Shown piece by piece: positions 1-10,100 of a stretch of 38,702 nucleotides of DNA (position 1 is the stretch's first letter; each line of letters opens with the position of its first letter). Source of the DNA: Candidatus Omnitrophota bacterium (lineage in GTDB: Bacteria > Omnitrophota > Gorgyraeia > Zapsychrales > Zapsychraceae); NCBI GenBank assembly GCA_015233495.1, contig JADFXQ010000013.1:1-38702 (forward strand), given 5' to 3'. The position numbers were made by a program, and so were the translations under genes. The notes under the pieces were generated by a model. The model was not told the origin of the DNA and made no database searches. It worked only from the letters and a program-made list of their open reading frames with translations.

Positions 1-684
1 ATTTTGGGTGACTGCCAGCGGTTCTTTATGCGCCAGCAATCCCACAATCACCCAAACCAACTCAAGCTTATATTTTAAACGCAAACGAGCCAGAACATGG
101 GCGGCGGCCGCGGCCATGTCTGCGTCGAGAAATGGGCAGTCTATCTTGATCCGCGCCAGATGATGATCACGCGCTTTTCTAAGTTGTTCTCTCGATACGG
201 CGGGTTTCGCGGGCTGGGCCGATGCCGCCAATGTTTGGCCGTTCGACTGCGGCGTTCGCGCCGATTTCGTTTTTTGCCCTCCTGCCGCCGCAAGCCCCGG
301 AGCTTGGCCCAGTGTTCCATTGCCATTTTGCCTCAAAAATAACCCTTCGATCTGGGGATCAAGGTTATAGCCTTTTTCTCTTATATATGGCCCGAACTCC
401 GGCAGACGAAACAACTGAATAAACTCCGGCGTATTCATGAACGCCCGAATTGTCTCTGAGACGAATTCCGGGTAAATAACTTTCGCCTGCATCTTGCTCG
501 CGATTTCTTCGCAAGTCAGTGGCACCGCGTCCTGTCCGTCCAGCAGTCCTCTGAACCGCCAGCCAAGAATTTCCCTGACAGTCGATTGCGCCAAAACACC
601 GCACGACTTGACATAAGAGTCAATCGCCCGACTTAATTGCCGGATCAATTTCTGTGGAATCGGCGCAACCGGGCTGGACGTTGC
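1..684 (-). other. Module of unknown function leaving the window
   Basis: TATSSPVAPIPQKLIRQLSR starts a helical domain (REILGWRFRGLLDGQDAV, VSETIRAFMNTPEFIQLF). A Gly/Ala/Gln-rich linker and a second region running off the edge follow. Parts resemble the C-terminal half of the module at 7.15-8.6 kb. No family is recognised. Confidence 0.5.
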
Positions 685-3600
685 AGTTTCGGGGACACAA
701 AGATAATTATCAAATTTTCCGGTTTTTCTTAATTTTCTTATTTCATCGAATGCCGATATTTTTATTCTTTTGACCCTTACTGATGCCCCATACCCCTCCC
801 GATTCGCCGGTTTTAAAAATGCGAAAAATAAGAAAATTTGATAATTATCTTTGTGTCCCCGTATTATTTGTCCCCGTATTATTCGTATTATTTGATCTTC
901 CCTGGCGCGGCGGATAACTTTCAAATAATCATGCGCTTTTGTAGGGGCGTCCCTTGTAGACGCCCGTTGCGCTGTCGCGCCTGGACGACGGGCGCCCATA
1001 AAGGGCGCCCCTACACCCGATTTTGAAACCGGATGCCGTTTGATTGTTGGGGCGCCCATGAAGGGGGCCCATACATGCGATTTAATCGGTGATGCGGCGT
1101 GGAGATTATGCATAGCCGCTTGTCTGGCTATTTCCGTTTTGGCTTTATGAGCGATGAGACGCCGGTCTCCGGAGGATAAGGGCCGCGCTCCGACAGCCGC
1201 AGTCACAATGTCAGCGTTGGCAAGCGGGTCGCGTTCTTTTAACACTTGAACGCGCCGCGGTTGGCCGTATATCCCGATCGGATTTTCGGCGTGTTTGGAC
1301 ACCGGCACCCGCGCCAAACCGCGGTAATCCGACGGGTCGATATTCACATCGGGTGAGAAGGCAAGATCGGACGGCAAGGCGCCTTGCGGCAAACGGACTA
1401 CGGACATTGCGTTGCCATTTTTAACCGGGTGCAAATACATGACAAAAATATCGTTTTGCAGGGCCGCGCGCAAGCGCCAGAAATTTTCGACAAACCCGCC
1501 GTTGAAAACGATATTGTCCGGAGTGAATGTTTGGTTAAATGTATAATCTCCGGCGTCGATTTTTATGAGGAAGCCGCCGTTGGCCGCTCTTAAAGATTTG
1601 CCAAATTTATAAATCCAATGGGGAATGGCCGCGGCGGAGTAATCATTTTCTTCCAACGCGCCAAAATAATATTTTTCCAAATCTTCCGGAGAGATACAAA
1701 CGATTTCATAGGCCCGGCCTTTGGAATCCCTGAAATTAACTTTAAAAACATTGTAGCCTCGCTGAACGGTCATCTCGACTTTATTCGCGATCCAATCAAA
1801 AGCATAATAGTTCGCCCACTCGCAGACAAAGTCAAACGCGCGATCCGGCTGAGCGGTCACAATACGCATACGCAACAAATCCCGGATCTCATCAACACTG
1901 TGGTATTCTTCGCGTCGATCACTGTGAATTTTTTCCCAGACGCTGTACAAAGCCTTGACACCCGCATAGACTCCCGCGACGATCCCGGCTGACTGCAAAT
2001 CCTCGGCTAATTGCCGGCGCAAATTTTCCAACCCATAACCGGCTTCTTCATAACTTACTTGTAAAACATTCTCAACCGCAGCCTTGATCGCCTGATAACT
2101 TTCCGGATTATTTAATAAGAATGCCTTTTCTTTCAAATCTTCCATAATCACAAGCGCGTTGACTCTCTCCGCCAACGGCGCGGTGATATGCAGAATTTTC
2201 TGATGGCGATATTGCCGCTCATTTTCATCGGCCGTGGCCGGCACGGCCTCCAGTTCATCAGCGAAATATAATAATAATGTCTCCGGTTCATCCGCCTCGA
2301 CGACGATCATATTCATATAATTTTGCAGGGTCGACCGGCCTTTGATAGCCAGGATATATTTTCCATTCATATACGGCAAACGGCTGATCTTCGCCAGACG
2401 GGCTACCCGGCCGGTGATCGTTTCGACCTGCGGTTTTTTAAGAATGGATTTCAACCCCCGCGTCCCAAAAATACTTCTTAAATCCGGAACCGGTATTTTG
2501 TGCAATAACGCCGCGTAAATTGTCTCCGGTTCCGCGCCCCAGCCGGCCGCGTATAAGGCGACCCTCAGGCAATGTTCATGATATGTTTGCCCCGAAGGAA
2601 ACCGCTTGCCCGCGTAACGCGGCGCCACAGCGGCCCAAATCGGCCGGGTCAACAAATTCCCTGACACAGAGCCCTGATGCTGCCGGAGCAAATCCTCGAT
2701 CTGACCAAGCATATATTCGCTGTCCGAAATTTCCGCAACCGGGCTGGACGTGATCAAACGATCGCTGGGGGAAGGCGAGAATTCGCCGGTTGCATCATAT
2801 GACGGGAAAATATGCCCAGATTCCACGAATAACCTTTTTGAATGATATATATGGAAGCCTAAAACAGCCAGTTCGAGAATGGACGGCTCGCCGGCCCAAA
2901 ATAAAGCGGCGCATTCCCGCAAAGAAAGCCATTGTTTGTCTTGCGCCAGGATTCGCGCTTCAATGTCATTGACCGGCGGCACCGGCGTCATATCCAAATA
3001 GCGTACATAATTTTGGCGCAATTGCTTTCGAATTTGCGCGTAGGATTTTGATTTTAAATCATTTCGAATTTCCGGATCAATCCCGAGGTTGAATATGATC
3101 CGGCAACAATCCGGTCGAATGACCCACGACATACCGGATACAATCAATTTTTTTTCGCCGTCTCTGTCCGATCCAACAACCGCTAATTGCGGCATATCAT
3201 CATTCTCGATCAAGACGATCGTCCCGTCTCCAATAAGGTCATCGGCGTAGATCAACGCTTGCGCCGATTCCACAGATCGGTCGAAGATCCCAATGGGTAA
3301 AAGATTGTCCAATGTCCTATCAAATTCCAGGCGCCGGTTTTCGGTCATTAACAAACCGGTTTTTTTACCATTACATAAATCGGCAACCCGGGTCCCGGTT
3401 TTCGCTTCCAGAGCGGCATGCAATTGATCGATATTGCACAACTGCCCATGCCACAGAAAAATGTTGGACGGTGTCATCCGGTCCGCCAAATCCAAAATTT
3501 CATTCTGCGAACTATGCTCGAAGAATGGGAATAAGACGACTTCAGCGTTCACTTTTATAAACCGCCCGTCGCTTTTAATAACATGTCCCCGGTTCAATCT

Positions 3601-6600
3601 CAAAATCTTACGACCTAACGATCCTTCAGATTGAGTCCCGATTAAAAACACGGCGTTCGCGGGGTCTCTTAAAACCAGTGGGGCAATCGCGCCGGATAGC
3701 CCGCCGTTGAGGTTGCCGGAAGGAACCACGATACAGCCGTTCGGATACTCACCATCGCGGAATTCATATAATAAAAATGGATTCACTCCGTTTTCTCTAT
3801 TAAATAACAGCGCCGGCGATTGTCTCGCTGGCTGCCCGTTTTGTCGGATCTGCAGATCAGCGCTGTGACGGTCATAGATTTGATTAAATGTCGACGCCAT
3901 GCCTCCCGTATAAATCGGGAATTGCGGATATCCGGGATAAAATTGTTGATAATACCGTAACATGGCGATGATTTCCTGCGTCCGTCCGAGAGCCGCCGCC
4001 GGAATCATCACTGTGCCGCCTCGCTGGATCACCCGCGCCACGGACAGCGCCAATATTTCTTCTTCGTCCCGCTGGTGAAAATTGACTCCGCAGCAAGTCG
4101 CTTCCGTCACAAAAAATGCCAACGGCCCGTCAATGGACGGGTTCAAGCCGCGCAATAAAACTTGTTGTCCCATGGTAAAATCGCCTGTGATCAAACCCAG
4201 CCCCGCCGGTGTTAAGATATAAATGCAGGCCGCGCCCAAAATATGGCCGGAATACTCCAGCCGGATTTTGATATTGTCGCAGACCTCATACCATTGATCA
4301 AATTCAAGACCATGGATTGCCTTCAAGGCTTGTTCAACGGAATTTTCATCATAGAGTTCATAATAGCGCGAGCCCTCCTCCAGGTTCCGACGTACAAATG
4401 GCAAGGCATCCCTTAAAATAACTTGCATCAAATCTTTCGTCGGAAATGACGCGAACATCGGCGTGTTGAAAAACCTTTTATAAAAAAGCGGAATTCCGCC
4501 CACATGGTCGAGATGCGCGTGTGTTATAAAAAGATGCGTGGGATTCAAGCGTTCTAATAAATCAAAATCCGGAAAAAGATCCGGGCTATCAAATCGCAGG
4601 CCGCAGTCGAACACCATACGCGCCGCGCCGATTTCGACGAACAAACAACTGGCACCGATTTCTCCCGCTCCACCCAAGGGGATCATGGTGACTTTTATCC
4701 CGGCATAAGCCGCGGTATCCTTCTTGAAAACCGGTGAGCCGGCGGCGTGCAGATTGGCCAGGACATCGCGGCTGTAAATCTCGGCGAAACTACGACGGGC
4801 GCCCACAAGGGGCGCCCCTGCGTCGGTAAAAAATATCCTCATGAAAATGGTTGTATCTTCTTCCGGGCCAATAAGATCGGGAGATCTGACACCAATTATT
4901 GGGCTGGAAGTTGCTGTCGGCACAAACGGAACAAAAGTTTGGGGAAGGATAATTTTTTGTTGATCGCGGAACCAGAAATTATGCGCGGCCACGACCATAC
5001 GAAGACGGCGGATCAATTCTTCTCTGATATTTTGATCCGGGACTTCGCGGTTGATTTTTTGTTCCGGCCAGACATATTCCGCTTGCGCCTGACGGACCTT
5101 CATATACCGCAATGAGCCGATGAAATTATCGATTTCCTGAATCAAAGCGGTTCGCCGCACAATATAATTCTGCACATCGTCGCGCAACTTTTTGTCAGGG
5201 ATTCGACCCGTCATTTCAAACAAACGCTCCAAGGCTTTGGGGCTGTCTTGCTTCGCCAACACGGCCGAAGCCAACAACTTGAACGGCCCGCTGATCCATA
5301 AAAAGGCCAAGACTAATTTCCCCTGCCAAAAATGATTGCTGATATAATCGCGCAGCAGAACCGACTGATCAACCCAACTGATCGGCAAACGAATCACTGC
5401 GTGGGAAAAGCGCGTTTGTTCGGGATTGAGCGGCTGATGCCCCGCCAGGGCCGAGAGCACTGATTTTGTATTTGCCAACCAATGGCTGTAATTCCCGACG
5501 ATCTGGCTGTTGAGCCGGCTGATTTCAGAAAAAGTCGCGTGATCGTCCCAGGTCACATGATACCAATTCGCGATGTTGTGCAAAGGCATGCCATTGCGGA
5601 AAGTCTCGGCAGTGATCACATGGATCAACCGGGTTTCGATATAAGCCTGATACGCCCACAACCCCAGCATAAACAATCCCGCCGCGATCGCGAATCCGCC
5701 GACCACCTTGCCCCAATTCACCGGCGATGACGCGGCGTCATCCGGTTTTTCCGTGTCGGAATTTTGTTCCGGAATATCTTGTGTAACAACCGGTGCGTTG
5801 TTTTTTAAAATCCTCTGCTTGATAAACCGGACGCAACATAAAAAGCCGTCGATGACTACGGCCAGATAAAATACCGGCGCGAAACAAAAACCACATAGAT
5901 CAAAAAGATTAAATGCCGGGTTAAATCCTCTGATCTTCATAAAAAGAAAATCATTCCCGTAATTGGGCGCAACTCGCCAGCAGATCAAATTAAGACACGC
6001 AAAAAATAATATCCCTGACAAAATCGCGCATTCCGTCCATTGTCTTAAATGAAAATCCGGCGGTTCGTGCTGTTCATTGCGACTGAACAGTTTATTCTTA
6101 TAATACGAAAAGGGGAAATTTCTGAAGACTCGACCCCATGTCCAAACGAACGGCACAGTCAGTGTCGCCAATAATATTCCCGTCAACACACAGGGATTTC
6201 CCTCCTTTTCAATGTGCGTGATATTCACAAAGTAAAGCGGACCGGCCAAGTGGTAACAATATCCGGACGACAAGCGCAACTTGTCGGAATGCAGGGTCAC
6301 GCTGAGAATTTGCTTAATGAGCCCCTGGGTCAAATAAACCCGGCAACCGGTTTCCCATAACCACAGAATCACACCGACAAAAAGACCCGCGAACATATAG
6401 GACGAATGTCTTTTCAAGTGAGTCAAACGCGCCAAAATAAATATCGCGCCGAGAGAATAGGCGATGATAAAAGCCGGATGTAACAGCCAATGCGCCTTCA
6501 ATGCTCCGGTAAAGCCAAGCAAAACACCGGCCGATATCGTTAATTCCAGCGGGAGATATTTTTTTCCGATCGCCGCTAAAGACTGAACCATCGTCCGGGA

Positions 6601-6888
6601 ATAAAATCCCAATTTCCCCATGCCTAACGATAAAATGCCGGTAGTCGGGTTCTTTTTTTTCATGACCATGACATACGAAAATATACATAAAATCACAGAA
6701 ACGCCAAAGGCAATCGGTATCAAGTGCATTAATACATTTAGCGGAACAAACTTGATACTCAACAACCCCAACACCAAGAATATGGCTGACGCGATTGTTG
6801 ATTGCCTAGTATTATTGTCTTTCTTTTCCGGATCGCTCACCGGGCTTGAGACCTCTATATCATATTCAGCGCTTGGGCCGGCGGGCTT
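1..6888 (-). CDS. Left part of the giant modular gene, open to the window edge (not in ORF track)
   Basis: I read all triplets of this frame by eye. No TTA, CTA or TCA (stops on the minus strand) occurs between 1 and 6888, giving 2,296 open codons. The track misses it because it has no stop in the window. Its translation begins KPAGPSAEYDIEVSSPVSDP and continues the module pattern: membrane, beta-CASP nuclease, RSH-like. It has no convincing start of its own (GTG 6840 is inside SSPV, without a ribosome-binding site). Restoring one C near 6878, as in the paralogous site at 18360, joins it in frame to the giant ORF. Confidence 0.88.
689..867. mobile_element. MITE-like element with 29-bp perfect terminal inverted repeat
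   Basis: GGGGACACAAAGATAATTAT plus CAAATTTTC at the left end is the exact inverse of GAAAATTTGATAATTATCTT plus TGTGTCCCC at the right end. The ~120-bp interior has no gene. Tandem GTCCCCGTATTAT units follow to about 890. A short relative lies at 10940-11005. It is open in the giant frame. Confidence 0.8.
941..1076. repeat. Cluster of three REP-like palindromic units
   Basis: GTAGGGGCGTCCCTTGTAGA (941) faces an inverted copy, GACGGGCGCCCATAAAGGGC (988-1013), and a third diverged unit lies at 1048-1076. The first two could form a long hairpin. All are read through in frame by the giant ORF. Confidence 0.8.
1099..2755 (-). other. Module: RelA/SpoT-like HD-synthetase-TGS protein, catalytically degenerate
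   Basis: After SSPVAEISDSEYM there is an HD-like part (TYHEHCLRVALYAAGWG, TIYAALLHKIPVP). ALLHKIP replaces the usual ALLHDVVEDT, so the metal-binding HD dyad is lost. GVYAGVKALYSVWEKIHSDR and DEIRDLLRMRIVT then follow the synthetase pattern of RSH enzymes. The key synthetase G and Y/D residues are not clearly kept. A TGS-like stretch (MSVVRLPQGALPSDLAFS) follows. It probably senses or binds nucleotides without making alarmone (inferred). RSH similarity rests on domain order and spacing. Confidence 0.75.
2790..4740 (-). other. Module: beta-CASP metallo-beta-lactamase RNase-like domain
   Basis: VTMIPLGGAGEIGASCLFVE opens a metallo-beta-lactamase fold. THAHLDHVGGIP is motif 2 (HxHxDH), YSGHILGAACIYI holds the motif 3 histidine, and ITGDFT contains motif 4 aspartate. 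The beta-CASP insert follows with the PAAALGRTQEI signature. The late motif, FEHSSQNEILDLADRM to NIFLWHGQ, supplies the last His ligands. This is the layout of RNase J, CPSF73 and archaeal aCPSF enzymes that process RNA 3' ends and 5' ends. The active-site residues look complete. A helical extension of unknown role follows. Confidence 0.92.
4793..4822. repeat. REP-like palindromic unit
   Basis: ACGACGGGCGCCCACAAGGG plus GCGCCCCTG, one member of the GGGCGCCC palindrome family. The giant frame reads GAPLVGARRS through it. Confidence 0.8.
4880..4898. repeat. Junction-associated repeat GAGATCTGACACCAATTAT
   Basis: The same 19 bp occur at 23765-23783. Diverged versions lie at 28451 (GAGATTTGACGCCATTTAA) and 31103 (GAGATCTGCCGCCATTCAA). 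Each abuts an SSP or ASP junction. Confidence 0.75.
4913..5735 (-). other. Module: single transmembrane helix and helical soluble domain
   Basis: AASSPVNWGKVVGGFAIAAG continues LFMLGLWAYQAYIETRL, one membrane helix. It is followed by an amphipathic, mostly helical region of about 230 residues (LRDYISNHFWQGKLVLAFL, RTALIQEIDNFIGSLRYM). The family is not recognised. It ends in TSSPIIGVRS, with the conserved IIGVRS repeat. Confidence 0.5.
5736..6850 (-). other. Module: polytopic membrane domain
   Basis: After SSPVSDPEKK come seven or more hydrophobic segments (IASAIFLVLGLLSI, IAFGVSVILCIFSYVMV, YLPLELTISAGVLLGFTGAL, YMFAGLFVGVILWLWE, VLTGILLATLTVPFVW, ECAILSGILFFACLNLI, GFCFAPVFYLAVVIDGFL). The layout suggests a transporter- or sensor-like membrane domain, with no family signature recognised. 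It ends at DAASSPVNWG. Confidence 0.7.
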
Positions 6889-7154
6889 TTATTAATAATA
6901 CTCAATATGCCCGGGCAAACCGGCTCGGCCAAAACTTCCGTGATGTTTCGATGGCCGCGGCCAACCCGCATGATTTGAGGCGATGTCTTCCCTAATAAAA
7001 GGCTGACCGCTATTGCGTGGGCCCGGATCTTTTTTAATTTTGCCGAATCCGGCGATTCGGCCGCGGGCACAACAATCTTTGCCGACCGGGAATCCGCCTT
7101 GACCCCCGCCAGCATTTCTGAAAAAGCCCGAATTCGCAGGGCGCCCACCGGCGA
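6855..7154 (-). repeat. Truncated, internally deleted repeat of the 17.8-19.1 kb module
   Basis: SSPVGALRIRAFSEMLAGVK matches SSPVGVPQIRAFSEMSAAVK. Then about 126 codons are missing, in frame, between the two copies of GCATCCGGCG seen in the parent, and a second in-frame deletion follows LAEPV. The last part reaches the copy of NKSPP, where a missing C shifts the frame into the stop at 6855. It is a decaying duplicate that ends the giant ORF. Confidence 0.85.
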
Positions 7155-10100
7155 ACTCTGGTTCGGCCGCGCCGGTTTTTGCGGCGGCCGGGGCTTGATT
7201 TTAATTTCTTCACCGTCGAGGCAAAACCTCTTTGACGGAACTTTGTTGTATAAAATATTTTGTGCGATATACCGGGCGTGATCGGCATTATAAACTAGAG
7301 TTAACCGTCTTAAAATCGCGGATATTCGGACAACAACCGCGATGTTGTCGACCTGTATGTCAAACATGATCGTTAGCAAGCGTTCTTGGTCGCAAATTTC
7401 TTTTAGCAAATCTCTCGTGACTCTCTGCGTTGTCAAGTCGCATTGCAATAATGTCTTGGCCGCGTAGATATACACTTCCTCATACGGCAATTCTTCTCGG
7501 TCTAAAATTTCCTTAATCAAATCCCATTCGGATCGCGCAACATCGAATGTGCAAATCGCCCATAACCATACTGGCTGGTCGGATGTTGTTCCTGATTTTT
7601 TCGGGGTTTCAGAAATCTGTTCCGCGCTCGTATCCAACGGGGATTTCCCCAGAACCGGCTTGGCCGCGGCCGGTTGATCGGCGATGGATTCCGCCCCTGG
7701 TTCCACGTCCGAATTTTGCAAATTGTTGCGTACTATCGCGGCTCCCTGCTGACGCGGGGAAGGGGGAGTCCTTGCTTTCTCCGTCGACGGACGCGCCGGG
7801 GCAGGCGGAGCTTGTTCTTCTGTCGCATTATTCAAAAAGCCCTTTTCACTAATGTACTTGGCCAAATAAGGGCAACGCATAATGCTCATAAAGGACAACT
7901 TCCGCGCCGGATCAAAAAATGCCTGGATGATTTCCGCGATGGTTGCTTCCTTGACCTGTTGATGATTCGGGAAAATATCATGTTTGATGCTTCGGTAGCT
8001 CATTGGATCAGCGCAAATATCCAACCGATCAGTTTTATACGGCGGCAGATGAAACCGCATTCTTAATAATTTGATATGCGTCTCGTAGGCTCCCGGCGTC
8101 TCCACGCTCTGCTTAAACGCATCGATACATTCTTCCAACCGCTGCGCCAACAACTGGCCAATGGTTTTTACTTCTAATCTATCGTTTAGATATCCCTCGA
8201 TGAGTAATTCGGTAAAACCGCAGGTCTGCGGGTGCACATGCTCCGCCAAAAATTCCTTCAATTGACTGATTTGATGCTGCGGCCAAATCTTGTCATTCTG
8301 GGCTTGCGCTTGAAAAACGTTCAGTTGCCTCATCAAATGTTCCTGATCCAACAAAGTCATACCTAAAAATTCCAACCGGCCTGCCTTATCATATGCGATG
8401 ATTTCACGATATTGCCGGATCACCACGATTCGGGCCTGCGGCTCTTGATCCGGCAACACCTTAAGCAGATTCGGATACGCGAGCACAAACGTCCCATGAA
8501 CAGTCAGATAATAAATCACGCCGGCCGGCGACATTATCCGCCGATCATTAATGACAAACTTCTCCGACATAGCTTCATGCTTCTTATAAGGACAAGGTTG
8601 CCAGCCCGCGTCAAGATTGCCGCTGCCCGCCGGCGAGGAACATCGAGGCCTGCCCACTATTTTATTGCGTTGCGCGCGCGCAATCACCGCGCTGGAGGCT
8701 AGGTGTTTTCGCGGTAATTTTTGGGAATAATCACGCAACATATTCTCGCCGGTTTGACGAACTGTTGGGTGGTTGATATTAGCTATCAAGCCAGCCGCTT
8801 CTGTCACCATGATGTCGCCCAATCCCCGGATCGCTTCGAGCATTTCCTGGCGATTGTGTTGCAATTGTTCATCCGTGAGTGCTGCGATCAATGTCTCGGC
8901 AAAATCCGTCGGTTGTTGCCAATGATGCAAACGCCTTAACGCGTGGAGCCGCGCCGCAGTCGGTTGGGCAGAGTTGAATAAAATTTGGCGGAAGGCATCC
9001 GTCAAATTGTGGACCGGCTCTTGCGCCGCGAGAAGAACATTTTCCGCTTTGCGGCTTATGCCGTCATCCGCGTGCGTTAACAAACCAATCATGGTCGTCC
9101 GCATATCATGGAGAACGGCTTGATATTGAGGCAGGCTCGAACGTCGTGAATCCTTTTCCGGTTGCCGCAACCAGACTTCTGTCGTGTCCAAGACCGAGGA
9201 CAATATTTCCGGGTCTGATTCCTGCCAAGCCGATTCCAAAACTGCCAAAACATCCGGCATCGCGACAAAAGTTTCTAAAAATACCGCGGCCTCGCGGCGC
9301 GTCTTTTTGCCATAGGCGGGCTCTTGCAAAATGTCTGCCAAACGGGCAACCATCCGGGTGGGGTTAGGAAAATATTCCCGCAGGGTCTGAAAAGCGTATT
9401 TCTGCACCCTATAATCATCATCTTCCAACCCGCGATCCAGCACGGCCACAACCGTATTTTGATAAAGTCTCTCTCTCAATTGCCCGACTGGAACATCGAC
9501 GGAAGAACGTTCGCGCCGTAAATGGACATTCCTTTCCCCCTCCTTCTCCGCTATTTTGATGATTACAAACAACTCGCCGATCACTTCATAAATCATTCTC
9601 CGAATCGGCGCCGCGTTGTGGCGGGTATACCGCAATAAAGGCCGGATATTCCGGGCGCTAAGAGCCAGCAACTCGCCCTTGATCCGGTCCTGCTGGGAAT
9701 CATTTTCGTCATCATCCGTGATATGCCAAATCTGCCAAGCCACCGGACACAATTGCGGCAACAAACAAACCCGTCCCACCTCCAACCAAACCCGCCGCCC
9801 CCATCCCAACGCCACCGGGCTGCTGCTTTGCGGTATATTCGTAGTATCACAGTGCGACACCTGCTGATCGCTTTTATAGGGGATGGAAATCCCCGGCCAT
9901 AAAATCAAATAAAATAAACCTGCCCCCGCCGGGACCGATAGAAAATCATTCAACCAAAATCGATCCATCGTCCCTAACAGCGTCCCCTCTTTAGAGAAAA
10001 ACGGCCATTGATTTGCCTCTCGACAAATACGATAAAAAGTAAATCCTAAAAGACGGAGCGCGCCCAATATTGAAATCAACGAATGAACTTTACTCGCAAC

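Noticed and set aside
941-1076. CRISPR-like array formed by the repeated GGGCGCCC units
   Set aside because: The units are palindromic, of changing orientation and without regular spacers or cas genes. REP-like repeats explain them.
6314-6688. The 124-codon minus-strand ORF in the track as a gene
   Set aside because: It is in a different frame from the continuous left ORF, whose translation gives coherent membrane helices there.
97-9867. Dozens of plus-strand ORFs of 60-160 codons listed in the track across 0-10 kb
   Set aside because: They overlap the minus-strand coding modules, lack ribosome-binding sites and promoters, and their translations are low-complexity shadows (R-, P- and S-rich). 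Only ORFs with family signatures were kept.
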